NCBI GenBank assembly: GCA_022605955.1
Contig: JAKCOZ010000245.1
Coordinates: 124,001-188,000 of the forward strand
From: Rallus limicola
Taxonomy: Eukaryota; Chordata; Aves; Gruiformes; Rallidae
Reading direction: 5' to 3'
Length of the DNA: 64,000 nt
Positions 10,987-24,053 of this stretch are shown here, one piece after another. The number at the start of each line of letters is the position of its first letter. Position 1 is the stretch's first letter. The notes beneath the pieces were generated by a model. The model had not been told where the DNA came from, did no database searches, and was given only the letters and a program-made list of their open reading frames with translations. The translations under genes were made by a program, and so were the position numbers.

Positions 10987-12768
10987 ATGCCTTTCAGGCC
11001 TAGCTTCTTTACTTTGGGAGTTATTGCTGGACGTTTAGCATGTTTTGAACTGCAGTCTGCTAGGGCCGAGAAAAGCACCGTAGGAGGTTCCAGGCATGTT
11101 CCCCCTTTCCAGGCAAAGGAAAAGGCTGAGAGCCAAAGCGACAGGGTCTGCTCGTGTGTCCTGTTAGGAGGTTTCAGACAAGCTATGCCTTTCAGGCCTA
11201 GCTTCTTTACTTTGGGAGTTATTGCTGGACGTTTAGCATTTTTTGAATTGCAGTCTGCTAGGGCCGAGAAAAGCACCGTAGGAGGTTCCAGGCATGTTCC
11301 CTCTTTCCAGGCAAAGGAAAAGGCTGAGAGCCAAAGTGACAGGGTCTGCTCGTGTGTCCTGTTAGGAGGTTTCAGACAAGCTATGCCTTTCAGGCCTCGC
11401 TTCTTTACTTTGGGAGTTATTGCTGGACGTTTAGCATGTTTTGAACTGCAGTCTGCTAGGGCCGAGAAAAGCACCGTAGGAGGTTCCAGGCATGTTCCCT
11501 CTTTCCAGGCAAAGGAAAAGGCTGAGAGCCAAAGTGACAGGGTCTGCTCGTGTGTCCTGTTAGGAGGTTTCAGACAAGCTATGCTTTTCAGGCCTAGCTT
11601 CTTTACTTTGGGAGTTATTGCTGGACGTTTAGCATGTTTTGAACTGCAGTCTGCTAGGGCCGAGAAAAGCACCGTAGGAGGTTCCAGGCATGTTCCCTCT
11701 TTCCAGGCAAAGGAAAAGGCTGAGAGCCAAAGTGATAGGGTCTGCTCGTGTGTCCTGTTAGGAGGTTTCAGACAAGCTATGCCTTTCAGTCCTAGCTTCT
11801 TTACTTTGGGAGTTATTGCTGGACGTTTAGCATGTTTTGAACTGCAGTCTGCTAGGGCCGAGAAAAGCACCGTAGGAGGTTCCAGGCATGTTCCCTCTTT
11901 CCAGGCAAAGGAAAAGGCTGAGATCCAAAGCGACAGGGTCTGCTCGTGTGTCCTGTTAGGAGGTTTCAGACAAGCTATGCCTTTTAGGCCTAGCTTCTTT
12001 ACTTTGGGAGTTATTGCTGGACGTTTAGCATGTTTTGAACTGCAGTCTGCTAGGGCCGAGAAAAGCACCGTAGGAGGTTCCAGGCATGTTCCCTCTTTCC
12101 AGGCAAAGGAAAAGGCTGAGAGCCAAAGTGACAGGGTCTGCTCGTGTGTCCTGTTAGGAGGTTTCAGACAAGCTATGCCTTTCAGGCCTAGCTTCTTTAC
12201 TTTGGGAGTTATTGCTGGACGTTTAGCATGTTTTGAACTGCAGTCTGCTAGGGCCGAGAAAAGCACCGTAGGAGGCTCCAGGCATGTTCCCTCTTTCCAG
12301 GCAAAGGAAAAGGCTGAGAGCCAAAGCAACAGGGTCTGCTCGTGTGTCCTGTTAGGAGGTTTCAGACAAGCTATGCCTTTCAGGCCTCGCTTCTTTACTT
12401 TGGGAGTTATTGCTGGACGTTTAGCATGTTTTGAACTGCAGTCTGCTAGGGCCGAGAAAAGCACCGTAGGAGGTTCCAGGCATGTTCCCTCTTTCCAGGC
12501 AAAGGAAAAGGCTGAGAGCCAAAGTGACAGGGTCTGCTCGTGTGTCCTGTTAGGAGGTTTCAGACAAGCTATGCCTTTCAGGCCTAGCTTCTTTACTTTG
12601 GGAGTTATTGCTGGACGTTTAGCATGTTTTGAACTGCAGTCTGCTAGGGCCGAGAAAAGCACCGTAGGAGGTTCCAGGCATGTTCCCTCTTTCCAGGCAA
12701 AGGAAAAGGCTGAGAGCCAAAGCGACAGGGTCTGCTCGTGTGTCCTGTTAGGAGGTTTCAGACAAGCT
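10987..12768 (+). repeat. 9-monomer block, copy 2 of the 5,742-bp-spaced pair
   Basis: It mirrors 5245-7026: run of C at 11101, CATTTTTTGAATTG, CCTCGC, ATGCTTTTC, CAGTCC plus GAGATCC (11923), CTTTTAGGCC, AAAGCAACAGG (12323), CCTCGC. One difference seen is GGAGGCTCC at about 12271, present only here. The 5,742-bp spacing is exactly 29 monomers. Confidence 0.85.
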
Positions 12769-15700
12769 ATGCCTTTCAGGCCTAGCTTCTTTACTTTGGG
12801 AGTTATTGCTGGACGTTTAGCATGTTTTGAACTGCAGTCTGCTAGGGCCGAGAAAAGCACCGTAGGAGGTTCCAGGCATGTTCCCTCTTTCCAGGCAAAG
12901 GAAAAGGCTGAGAGCCAAAGTGATAGGGTCTGCTCGTGTGTCCTGTTAGGAGGTTTCAGACAAGCTATGCCTTTCAGGCCTAGCTTCTTTACTTTGGGAG
13001 TTATTGCTGGACGTTTAGCATGTTTTGAACTGCAGTCTGCTAGGGCCGAGAAAAGCACCGTAGGAGGTTCCAGGCATGTTCCCTCTTTCCAGGCAAAGGA
13101 AAAGGCTGAGAGCCAAAGCGACAGGGTCTGCTCGTGTGTCCTGTTAGGAGGTTTCAGACAAGCTATGCCTTTCAGGCCTAGCTTCTTTACTTTGGGAGTT
13201 ATTGCTGGACGTTTAGCATGTTTTGAACTGCAGTCTGCTAGGGCCGAGAAAAGCACCGTAGGAGGTTCCAGGCATGTTCCCTCTTTCCAGGCAAACGAAA
13301 AGGCTGAGAGCCAAAGTGACAGGGTCTGCTCGTGTGTCCTGTTAGGAGGTTTCAGACAAGCTATGCCTTTCAGGCCTCGCTTCTTTACTTTGGGAGTTAT
13401 TGCTGGACGTTTAGCATGTTTTGAACTGCAGTCTGCTAGGGCCGAGAAAAGCACCGTAGGAGGTTCCAGGCATGTTCCCTCTTTCCAGGCAAAGGAAAAG
13501 GCTGAGAGCCAAAGCGACAGGGTCTGCTCATGTGTCCTGTTAGGAGGTTTCAGACAAGCTATGCCTTTCAGGCCTAGCTTCTTTACTTTGGGAGTTATTG
13601 CTGGACGTTTAGCATGTTTTGAACTGCAGTCTGCTAGGGCCGAGAAAAGCACCGTAGGAGGTTCCAGGCATGTTCCCTCTTTCCAGGCAAAGGAAAAGGC
13701 TGAGAGCCAAAGTGACAGGGTCTGCTCGTGTGTCCTGTTAGGAGGTTTCAGACAAGCTATGCCTTTCAGGCCTAGCTTCTTTACTTTGGGAGTTATTGCT
13801 GGACGTTTAGCATGTTTTGAACTGCAGTCTGCTAGGGCCGAGAAAAGCACCGTAGGAGGTTCCAGGCATGTTCCCTCTTTCCAGGCAAAGGAAAAGGCTG
13901 AGAGCCAAAGCGACAGGGTCTGCTCGTGTGTCCTGTTAGGAGGTTTCAGACAAGCTATGCCTTTCAGGCCTAGCTTCTTTACTTTGGGAGTTATTGCTGG
14001 ACGTTTAGCATGTTTTGAACTGCAGTCTGCTAGGGCCGAGAAAAGCACCGTAGGAGGTTCCAGGCATGTTCCCTCTTTCCAGGCAAAGGAAAAGGCTGAG
14101 AGCCAAAGTGACAGGGTCTGCTCGTGTGTCCTGTTAGGAGGTTTCAGACAAGCTATGCCTTTCAGGCCTAGCTTCTTTACTTTGGGAGTTATTGCTGGAC
14201 GTTTAGCATGTTTTGAACTGCAGTCTGCTAGGGCCGAGAAAAGCACCGTAGGAGGTTCCAGGCATGTTCCCTCTTTCCAGGCAAAGGAAAAGGCTGAGAG
14301 CCAAAGTGACAGGGTCTGCTCGTGTGTCCTGTTAGGAGGTTTCAGACAAGCTATGCCTTTCAGGCCTAGCTTCTTTACTTTGGGAGTTATTGCTGGACGT
14401 TTAGCATGTTTTGAACTGCAGTCTGCTAGGGCCGAGAAAAGCACCGTAGGAGGTTCCAGGCATGTTCCCTCTTTCCAGGCAAAGGAAAAGGCTGAGAGCC
14501 AAAGCGACAGGGTCTGCTCATGTGTCCTGTTAGGAGGTTTCAGACAAGCTATGCCTTTCAGGCCTAGCTTCTTTACTTTGGGAGTTATTGCAGGACGTTT
14601 AGCATGTTTTGAACTGCAGTCTGCTAGGGCCGAGAAAAGCACCGTAGGAGGTTCCAGGCATGTTCCCTCTTTCCAGGCAAAGGAAAAGGCTGAGAGCCAA
14701 AGCGACAGGGTCTGCTCGTGTGTCCTGTTAGGAGGTTTCAGACAAGCTATGCCTTTCAGGCCTAGCTTCTTTACTTTGGGAGTTATTGCTGGACGTTTAG
14801 CATGTTTTGAACTGCAGTCTGCTAGGGCCGAGAAAAGCACCGTAGGAGGTTCCAGGCATGTTCCCTCTTTCCAGGCAAAGGAAAAGGCTGAGAGCCAAAG
14901 TGACAGGGTCTGCTCGTGTGTCCTGTTAGGAGGTTTCAGACAAGCTATGCCTTTCAGGCCTAGCTTCTTTACTTTGGGAGTTATTGCTGGACGTTTAGCA
15001 TGTTTTGAACTGCAGTCTGCTAGGGCCGAGAAAAGCACCGTAGGAGGTTCCAGGCATGTTCCCTCTTTCCAGGCAAAGGAAAAGGCTGAGAGCCAAAGCG
15101 ACAGGGTCTGCTCATGTGTCCTGTTAGGAGGTTTCAGACAAGCTATGCCTTTCAGGCCTAGCTTCTTTACTTTGGGAGTTATTGCAGGACGTTTAGCATG
15201 TTTTGAACTGCAGTCTGCTAGGGCCGAGAAAAGCACCGTAGGAGGTTCCAGGCATGTTCCCTCTTTCCAGGCAAAGGAAAAGGCTGAGAGCCAAAGCGAC
15301 AGGGTCTGCTCGTGTGTCCTGTTAGGAGGTTTCAGACAAGCTATGCCTTTCAGGCCTAGCTTCTTTACTTTGGGAGTTATTGCTGGACGTTTAGCATGTT
15401 TTGAACTGCAGTCTGCTAGGGCCGAGAAAAGCACCGTAGGAGGTTCCAGGCATGTTCCCTCTTTCCAGGCAAAGGAAAAGGCTGAGAGCCAAAGTGACAG
15501 GGTCTGCTCGTGTGTCCTGATAGGAGGTTTCAGACAAGCTATGCCTTTCAGGCCTAGCTTCTTTACTTTGGGAGTTATTGCTGGACGTTTAGCATGTTTT
15601 GAACTGCAGTCTGCTAGGGCCGAGAAAAGCACCGTAGGAGGTTCCAGGCATGTTCCCTCTTTCCAGGCAAAGGAAAAGGCTGAGAGCCAAAGTGACAGGG

Positions 15701-16332
15701 TCTGCTCGTGTGTCCTGTTAGGAGGTTTCAGACAAGCTATGCCTTTCAGGCCTAGCTTCTTTACTTTGGGAGTTATTGCTGGACGTTTAGCATGTTTTGA
15801 ACTGCAGTCTGCTAGGGCCGAGAAAAGCACCGTAGGAGGTTCCAGGCATCTTCCCTCTTTCCAGGCAAAGGAAAAGGCTGAGAGCCAAAGTGACAGGGTC
15901 TGCTCGTGTGTCCTGTTAGGAGGTTTCAGACAAGCTATGCCTTTCAGGCCTAGCTTCTTTACTTTGGGAGTTATTGCTGGACGTTTAGCATGTTTTGAAC
16001 TGCAGTCTGCTAGGGCCGAGAAAAGCACCGTAGGAGGTTCCAGGCATGTTCCCTCTTTCCAGGCAAAGGAAAAGGCTGAGAGCCAAAGCGACACGGTCTG
16101 CTCATGTGTCCTGTTAGGAGGTTTCAGACAAGCTATGCCTTTCAGGCCTAGCTTCTTTACTTTGGGAGTTATTGCTGGACGTTTAGCATGTTTTGAACTG
16201 CAGTCTGCTAGGGCCGAGAAAAGCACCGTAGGAGGTTCCAGGCATGTTCCCTCTTTCCAGGCAAAGGAAAAGGCTGAGAGCCAAAGCGACAGGGTCTGCT
16301 CGTGTGTCCTGTTAGGAGGTTTCAGACAAGCT
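12769..16332 (+). repeat. 18 monomers leading to the deletion monomer
   Basis: Continues from the 10987 block. Markers include GCAAACGAAA (13291), two ATTGCAGGAC monomers (cag at 14591 and 15185, three monomers apart), CCTGATAGG (ATA at 15520), CATCTTCCC (15850) and GACACGG (about 16090). The stretch from 15145 on aligns with 55338 on at a constant offset of 40,193 bp, apart from point changes such as CATCTTCCC. Confidence 0.75.
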
Positions 16333-16529
16333 ATGCCTTTCAGGCCTAGCTTCTTTACTTTGGAATTATTGCTGGACGTTTAGCATGTTTTGAACTGCAG
16401 TCTGCTAGGGCCGAGAAAAGCACCGTAGGAGGTTCCAGGCATGTTCCCTCTTTCCAGGCAAAGGAAAAGGCTGAGAGCCAAAGTGACAGGGTCTGCTCGT
16501 GTGTCCTGTTAGGAGGTTTCAGACAAGCT
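16333..16529 (+). repeat. 197-bp deletion monomer, copy 1
   Basis: CTTTGGGAGTTATTG is replaced by CTTTGGAATTATTG (TGGAATT at 16361), one base shorter. This shifts the repeat phase by one for everything to the right. The same event is seen only at 56526 and 57317, so all three should descend from one deletion spread by recombination. Confidence 0.95.
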
Positions 16530-19500
16530 ATGCCTTTCAGGCCTAGCTTCTTTACTTTGGGAGTTATTGCTGGACGTTTAGCATGTTTTGAACTGCAGTC
16601 TGCTAGGGCCGAGAAAAGCACCGTAGGAGGTTCCAGGCATGTTCCCTCTTTCCAGGCAAAGGAAAAGGCTGAGAGCCAAAGTGACAGGGTCTGCTCGTGT
16701 GTCCTGTTAGGAGGTTTCAGACAAGCTATGCCTTTCAGGCCTAGCTTCTTTACTTTGGGAGTTATTGCTGGACGTTTAGCATGTTTTGAACTGCAGTCTG
16801 CTAGGGCCGAGAAAAGCACCGTAGGAGGTTCCAGGCATGTTCCCTCTTTCCAGGCAAAGGAAAAGGCTGAGAGCCAAAGTGACAGGGTCTGCTCGTGTGT
16901 CCTGTTAGGAGGTTTCAGACAAGCTATGCCTTTCAGGCCTAGCTTCTTTACTTTGGGAGTTATTGCTGGACGTTTAGCATGTTTTGAACTGCAGTCTGCT
17001 AGGGCCGAGAAAAGCACCGTAGGAGGTTCCAGGCATCTTCCCTCTTTCCAGGCAAAGGAAAAGGCTGAGAGCCAAAGTGACAGGGTCTGCTCGTGTGTCC
17101 TGTTAGGAGGTTTCAGACAAGCTATGCCTTTCAGGCCTAGCTTCTTTACTTTGGGAGTTATTGCTGGACGTTTAGCATGTTTTGAACTGCAGTCTGCTAG
17201 GGCCGAGAAAAGCACCGTAGGAGGTTCCAGGCATGTTCCCTCTTTCCAGGCAAAGGAAAAGGCTGAGAGCCAAAGTGACAGGGTCTGCTAGTGTGTCCTG
17301 TTAGGAGGTTTCAGACAAGCTATGCCTTTCAGGCCTAGCTTCTTTACTTTGGGAGTTATTGCTGGACGTTTAGCATGTTTTGAACTGCAGTCTGCTAGGG
17401 CCGAGAAAAGCACCGTAGGAGGTTCCAGGCATGTTCCCTCTTTCCAGGCAAAGGAAAAGGCTGAGAGCCAAAGTGACAGGGTCTGCTCGTGTGTCCTGTT
17501 AGGAGGTTTCAGACAAGCCATGCCTCTCAGTCCTAGCTTCTTTACTTTGGGAGTTATTGCTGGACGTTTAGCATGTTTTGAACTGCAGTCTGCTAGGGCC
17601 GAGAAAAGCACCGTAGGAGGTTCCAGGCATGTTCCCTCTTTCCAGGCAAAGGAAAAGGCTGAGAGCCAAAGTGATACGGTCTGCTCGTGTGTCCTGTTAG
17701 GAGGTTTCAGACAAGCTATGCCTTTCAGGCCTCGCTTCTTTACTTTGGGAGTTATTACTGGACGTTTAGCATGTTTTGAACTGCAGTCTGCTAGGGCCGA
17801 GAAAAGCACCGTAGGAGGTTCCAGGCATGTTCCCTCTTTCCAGGCAAAGGAAAAGGCTGAGAGCCAAAGCGACAGGGTCTGCTCGTGTGTCCTGTTAGGA
17901 GGTTTCAGACAAGCTATGCCTTTCAGGCCTAGCTTCTTTACTTTGGGAGTTATTGCTGGACGTTTAGCATGTTTTGAACTGCAGTCTGCTAGGGCCGAGA
18001 AAAGCACCGTAGGAGGTTCCAGGCATGTTCCCTCTTTCCAGGCAAAGGAAAAGGCTGAGAGCCAAAGTGACAGGGTCTGCTCGTGTGTCCTGTTAGGAGG
18101 TTTCAGACAAGCTATGCCTTTCAGGCCTAGCTTCTTTACTTTGGGAGTTATTGCTGGACGTTTAGCATGTTTTGAACTGCAGTCTGCTAGGGCCGAGAAA
18201 AGCACCGTAGGAGGTTCCAGTCATGTTCCCTCTTTCCAGGCAAAGGAAAAGGCTGAGAGCCAAAGCGACAGGGTCTGCTCGTGTGTCCTGTTAGGAGGTT
18301 TCAGACAAGCTATGCCTTTCAGGCCTAGCTTCTTTACTTTGGGAGTTATTGCTGGACGTTTAGCATGTTTTGAACTGCAGTCTGCTAGGGCCGAGAAAAG
18401 CACCGTAGGAGGTTCCAGGCATGTTCCCTCTTTCCAGGCAAAGGAAAAGGCTGAGAGCCAAAGCGACAGGGTCTGCTCGTGTGTCCTGTTAGGAGGTTTC
18501 AGACAAGCTATGCCTTTCAGGCCTAGCTTCTTTACTTTGGGAGTTATTGCTGGACGTTTAGCATGTTTTGAACTGCAGTCTGCTAGGGCCGAGAAAAGCA
18601 CCGTAGGAGGTTCCAGGCATGTTCCCTCTTTCCAGGCAAAGGAAAAGGCTGAGAGCCAAAGTGACAGGGTCTGCTCGTGTGTCCTGATAGGAGGTTTCAG
18701 ACAAGCTATGCCTTTCAGGCCTAGCTTCTTTACTTTGGGAGTTATTGCTGGACGTTTAGCATGTTTTGAACTGCAGTCTGCTAGGGCCGAGAAAAGCACC
18801 GTAGGAGGTTCCAGGCATGTTCCCTCTTTCCAGGCAAAGGAAAAGGCTGAGAGCCAAAGCGACAGGGTCTGCTCGTGTGTCCTGTTAGGAGGTTTCAGAC
18901 AAGCTATGCCTTTCAGGCCTCGCTTCTTTACTTTGGGAGTTATTGCTGGACGTTTAGCATGTTTTGAACTGCAGTCTGCTAGGGCCGAGAAAAGCACCGT
19001 AGGAGGTTCCAGGCATGTTCCCTCTTTCCAGGCAAAGGAAAAGGCTGAGAGCCAAAGTGACAGGGTCTGCTCGTGTGTCCTGTTAGGAGGTTTCAGACAA
19101 GCTATGCCTTTCAGGCCTAGCTTCTTTACTTTGGGAGTTATTGCTGGACGTTTAGCATGTTTTGAACTGCAGTCTGCTAGGGCCGAGAAAAGCACCGTAG
19201 GAGGTTCCAGGCATGTTAACTCTTTTCAGGCAAAGGAAAAGGCTGAGAGCCAAAGTGACAGGGTCTGCTCGTGTGTCCTGTTAGGAGGTTTCAGACAAGC
19301 TATGCCTTTCAGGCCTCGCTTCTTTACTTTGGGAGTTATTGCTGGACGTTTAGCATGTTTTGAACTGCAGTCTGCTAGGGCCGAGAAAAGCACCGTAGGA
19401 GGTTCCAGGCATGTTCCCTCTTTCCAGGCAAAGGAAAAGGCTGAGAGCCAAAGTGACAGGGTCTGCTCGTGTGTCCTGTTAGGAGGTTTCAGACAAGCTA

Positions 19501-19697
19501 TGCCTTTCAGGCCTAGCTTCTTTACTTTGGGAGTTATTGCTGGACGTTTAGCATGTTTTGAACTGCAGTCTGCTAGGGCCGAGAAAAGCACCGTAGGAGG
19601 TTCCAGGCATGTTCCCTCTTTCCAGGCAAAGGAAAAGGCTGAGAGCCAAAGTGACAGGGTCTGCTCGTGTGTCCTGTAAGGAGGTTTCAGACAAGCT
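16530..19697 (+). repeat. 16 mostly plain monomers ending in a GTTAAC-type HOR tail
   Basis: Few shared markers in the first half. Private changes: CATCTTCCC (17037, 1,187 bp from its partner at 15850, that is six monomers minus the deleted base), TGCTAGTG (about 17288), GCCATGCCTCTCAGTCC (17518), GTTATTACTGG (about 17753) and CCAGTCATG (about 18217). The last monomers carry CCTGATAGG, CCTCGC, GTTAAC (19215-19220), CCTCGC and CCTGTAAGG (TAA at 19677), the standard tail of the 14-mer HOR. Confidence 0.8.
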
Positions 19698-20291
19698 ATG
19701 CCTTTCAGGCCTAGCTTCTTTACTTTGGGAGTTATTGCTGGACGTTTAGCATGTTTTGAACTGCAGTCTGCTAGGGCCGAGAAAAGCACCGTAGGAGGTT
19801 CCAGGCATGTTCCCTCTTTCCAGGCAAAGGAAAAGGCTGAGAGCCAAAGCGACAGGGTCTGCTCGTGTGTCCTGTTAGGAGGTTTCAGACAAGCTATGCC
19901 TTTCAGGCCTAGCTTCTTTACTTTGGGAGTTATTGCTGGACGTTTAGCATGTTTTGAACTGCAGTCTGCTAGGGCCGAGAAAAGCACCGTAGGAGGTTCC
20001 AGGCATGTTCCCTCTTTCCAGGCAAAGGAAAAGGCTGAGAGCCAAAGTGACAGGGTCTGCTCGTGTGTCCTGTTAGGAGGTTTCAGACAAGCTATGCCTT
20101 TCAGGCCTAGCTTCTTTACTTTGGGAGTTATTGCTGGACGTTTAGCATGTTTTGAACTGCAGTCTGCTAGGGCCGAGAAAAGCACCGTAGGAGGTTCCAG
20201 GCATGTTCCCTCTTTCCAGGCAAAGGAAAAGGCTGAGAGCCAAAGTGACAGGGTCTGCTCGTGTGTCCTGTAAGGAGGTTTCAGACAAGCT
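19698..20291 (+). repeat. 3-monomer remnant between two TAA markers
   Basis: Only three monomers separate the CCTGTAAGG variants at 19677 and 20271, against fourteen in the full HOR. It is probably a HOR unit that lost most of its length by unequal exchange. Confidence 0.7.
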
Positions 20292-21677
20292 ATGCCTTTC
20301 AGGCCTAGCTTCTTTACTTTGGGAGTTATTGCTGGACGTTTAGCATGTTTTGAACTGCAGTCTGCTAGGGCCGAGAAAAGCACCGTAGGAGGTTCCAGGC
20401 ATGTTCCCTCTTTCCAGGCAAAGGAAAAGGCTGAGAGCCAAAGTGATAGGGTCTGCTCGTGTGTCCTGTTAGGAGGTTTCAGACAAGCTATGCCTTTCAG
20501 GCCTAGCTTCTTTTCTTTGGGAGTTATTGCTGGACGTTTAGCATGTTTTGAACTGCAGTCTGCTAGGGCCGAGAAAAGCACTGTAGGAGGTTCCAGGCAT
20601 GTTCCCTCTTTCCAGGCAAAGGAAAAGGCTGAGAGCCAAAGCGACAGGGTCTGCTCGTGTGTCCTGTTAGGAGGTTTCAGACAAGCTATGCCTTTCAGGC
20701 CTAGCTTCTTTACTTTGGGAGTTATTGCTGGACGTTTAGCATGTTTTGAACTGCAGTCTGCTAGGGCCGAGAAAAGCACCGTAGGAGGTTCCAGGCATGT
20801 TCCCTCTTTCCAGGCAAAGGAAAAGGCTGAGAGCCAAAGCGACAGGGTCTGCTCGTGTGTCCTGTTAGGAGGTTTCAGACAAGCTATGCCTTTCAGGCCT
20901 AGCTTCTTTACTTTGGGAGTTATTGCTGGACGTTTAGCATGTTTTGAACTGCAGTCTGCTAGGGCCGAGAAAAGCACCGTAGGAGGTTCCAGGCATGTTC
21001 CCTCTTTCCAGGCAAAGGAAAAGGCTGAGAGCCAAAGCGACAGGGTCTGCTCGTGTGTCCTGTTAGGAGGTTTCAGACAAGCTATGCCTTTCAGGCCTAG
21101 CTTCTTTACTTTGGGAGTTATTGCTGGACGTTTAGCATGTTTTGAACTGCAGTCTGCTAGGGCCGAGAAAAGCACCGTAGGAGGTTCCAGGCATGTTGCC
21201 TCTTTCCAGGCAAAGGAAAAGGCTGAGAGCCAAAGTGACAGGGTCTGCTCGTGTGTCCTGTTAGGAGGTTTCAGACAAGCTATGCCTTTCAGGCCTAGCT
21301 TCTTTACTTTGGGAGTTATTGCTGGACGTTTAGCATGTTTTGAACTGCAGTCTGCTAGGGCCGAGAAAAGCACCGTAGGAGGTTCCAGGCATGTTCCCTC
21401 TTTCCAGGCAAAGGAAAAGGCTGAGAGCCAAAGCGACAGGGTCTGCTCGTGTGTCCTGTTAGGAGGTTTCAGACAAGCTATGCCTTTCAGGCCTAGCTTC
21501 TTTACTTTGGGAGTTATTGCTGGACGTTTAGCATGTTTTGAACTGCAGTCTGCTAGGGCCGAGAAAAGCACCGTAGGAGGTTCCAGGCATGTTCCCTCTT
21601 TCCAGGCAAAGGAAAAGGCTGAGAGCCAAAGTGACAGGGTCTGCTCGTGTGTCCTGTTAGGAGGTTTCAGACAAGCT
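20292..21677 (+). repeat. Truncated HOR unit, 7 monomers
   Basis: It starts with the GTGATAGG monomer that opens each unit and is followed after seven monomers by another GTGATAGG monomer. It includes GTTGCCTC (about 21196) and the singletons TTCTTTTCTTTGG (about 20513) and CACTGTAGG (about 20582). The tail with GTTAAC is missing. Confidence 0.7.
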
Positions 21678-24053
21678 ATGCCTTTCAGGCCTAGCTTCTT
21701 TACTTTGGGAGTTATTGCTGGACGTTTAGCATGTTTTGAACTGCAGTCTGCTAGGGCCGAGAAAAGCACCGTAGGAGGTTCCAGGCATGTTCCCTCTTTC
21801 CAGGCAAAGGAAAAGGCTGAGAGCCAAAGTGATAGGGTCTGCTCGTGTGTCCTGTTAGGAGGTTTCAGACAAGCTATGCCTTTCAGGCCTAGCTTCTTTA
21901 CTTTGGGAGTTATTGCTGGACGTTTAGCATGTTTTGAACTGCAGTCTGCTAGGGCCGAGAAAAGCACCGTAGGAGGTTCCAGGCATGTTCCCTCTTTCCA
22001 GGCAAAGGAAAAGGCTGAGAGCCAAAGCGACAGGGTCTGCTCGTGTGTCCTGTTAGGAGGTTTCAGACAAGCTATGCCTTTCAGGCCTAGCTTCTTTACT
22101 TTGGGAGTTATTGCTGGACGTTTAGCATGTTTTGAACTGCAGTCTGCTAGGGCCGAGAAAAGCACCGTAGGAGGTTCCAGGCATGTTCCCTCTTTCCAGG
22201 CAAAGGAAAAGGCTGAGAGCCAAAGCGACAGGGTCTGCTCGTGTGTCCTGTTAGGAGGTTTCAGACAAGCTATGCCTTTCAGGCCTAGCTTCTTTACTTT
22301 GGGAGTTATTGCTGGACGTTTAGCATGTTTTGAACTGCAGTCTGCTAGGGCCGAGAAAAGCACCGTAGGAGGTTCCAGGCATGTTCCCTCTTTCCAGGCA
22401 AAGGAAAAGGCTGAGAGCCAAAGCGACAGGGTCTGCTCGTGTGTCCTGTTAGGAGGTTTCAGACAAGCTATGCCTTTCAGGCCTAGCTTCTTTACTTTGG
22501 GAGTTATTGCTGGACGTTTAGCATGTTTTGAACTGCAGTCTGCTAGGGCCGAGAAAAGCACCGTAGGAGGTTCCAGGCATGTTCCCTCTTTCCAGGCAAA
22601 GGAAAAGGCTGAGAGCCAAAGCGACAGGGTCTGCTCATGTGTCCTGTTAGGAGGTTTCAGACAAGCTATGCCTTTCAGGCCTAGCTTCTTTACTTTGGGA
22701 GTTATTGCTGGACGTTTAGCATGTTTTGAACTGCAGTCTGCTAGGGCCGAGAAAAGCACCGTAGGAGGTTCCAGGCATGTTCCCTCTTTCCAGGCAAAGG
22801 AAAAGGCTGAGAGCCAAAGCGACAGGGTCTGCTCGTGTGTCCTGTTAGGAGGTTTCAGACAAGCTATGCCTTTCAGGCCTAGCTTCTTTACTTTGGGAGT
22901 TATTGCTGGACGTTTAGCATGTTTTGAACTGCAGTCTGCTAGGGCCGAGAAAAGCACCGTAGGAGGTTCCAGGCATGTTCCCTCTTTCCAGGCAAAGGAA
23001 AAGGCTGAGAGCCAAAGTGACAGGGTCTGCTCGTGTGTCCTGATAGGAGGTTTCAGACAAGCTATGCCTTTCAGGCCTAGCTTCTTTACTTTGGGAGTTA
23101 TTGCTGGACGTTTAGCATGTTTTGAACTGCAGTCTGCTAGGGCCGAGAAAAGCACCGTAGGAGGTTCCAGGCATGTTCCCTCTTTCCAGGCAAAGGAAAA
23201 GGCTGAGAGCCAAAGCGACAGGGTCTGCTCGTGTGTCCTGTTAGGAGGTTTCAGACAAGCTATGCCTTTCAGGCCTCGCTTCTTTACTTTGGGAGTTATT
23301 GCTGGACGTTTAGCATGTTTTGAACTGCAGTCTGCTAGGGCCGAGAAAAGCACCGTAGGAGGTTCCAGGCATGTTCCCTCTTTCCAGGCAAAGGAAAAGG
23401 CTGAGAGCCAAAGTGACAGGGTCTGCTCGTGTGTCCTGTTAGGAGGTTTCAGACAAGCTATGCCTTTCAGGCCTAGCTTCTTTACTTTGGGAGTTATTGC
23501 TGGACGTTTAGCATGTTTTGAACTGCAGTCTGCTAGGGCCGAGAAAAGCACCGTAGGAGGTTCCAGGCATGTTAACTCTTTTCAGGCAAAGGAAAAGGCT
23601 GAGAGCCAAAGTGACAGGGTCTGCTCGTGTGTCCTGTTAGGAGGTTTCAGACAAGCTATGCCTTTCAGGCCTCGCTTCTTTACTTTGGGAGTTATTGCTG
23701 GACGTTTAGCATGTTTTGAACTGCAGTCTGCTAGGGCCGAGAAAAGCACCGTAGGAGGTTCCAGGCATGTTCCCTCTTTCCAGGCAAAGGAAAAGGCTGA
23801 GAGCCAAAGTGACAGGGTCTGCTCGTGTGTCCTGTTAGGAGGTTTCAGACAAGCTATGCCTTTCAGGCCTAGCTTCTTTACTTTGGGAGTTATTGCTGGA
23901 CGTTTAGCATGTTTTGAACTGCAGTCTGCTAGGGCCGAGAAAAGCACCGTAGGAGGTTCCAGGCATGTTCCCTCTTTCCAGGCAAAGGAAAAGGCTGAGA
24001 GCCAAAGTGACAGTGTCTGCTCGTGTGTCCTGTAAGGAGGTTTCAGACAAGCT
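21678..24053 (+). repeat. 12-monomer HOR unit (2,376 bp)
   Basis: Opens with GTGATAGG (about 21830). Markers: GCTCATG (about 22636), CCTGATAGG (about 23043), CCTCGC, GTTAAC (23571-23576), CCTCGC, then CCTGTAAGG (TAA at 24033). It is the 14-mer HOR less two monomers in the first half. The last monomer has the singleton GACAGTGTC. Confidence 0.8.

Noticed and set aside
219..16226. A 5,335-residue reverse-strand reading frame
   Set aside because: The same artefact on the opposite strand. Reverse frames in 19-42 kb stop at the GTTAAC-type monomers because TTTCCAGG became TTTTCAGG, which reads as TGA, so the ends follow HOR structure rather than gene structure.
2869..16383. A 4,504-residue forward reading frame of 66-residue repeats resembling a huge repeat protein
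   Set aside because: It is the repeat read in its one stop-free frame. The frame is broken by drift (TAA variants, one-base deletion), an equally long frame exists on the other strand, and silent changes are not clearly in excess. No domain is recognisable.
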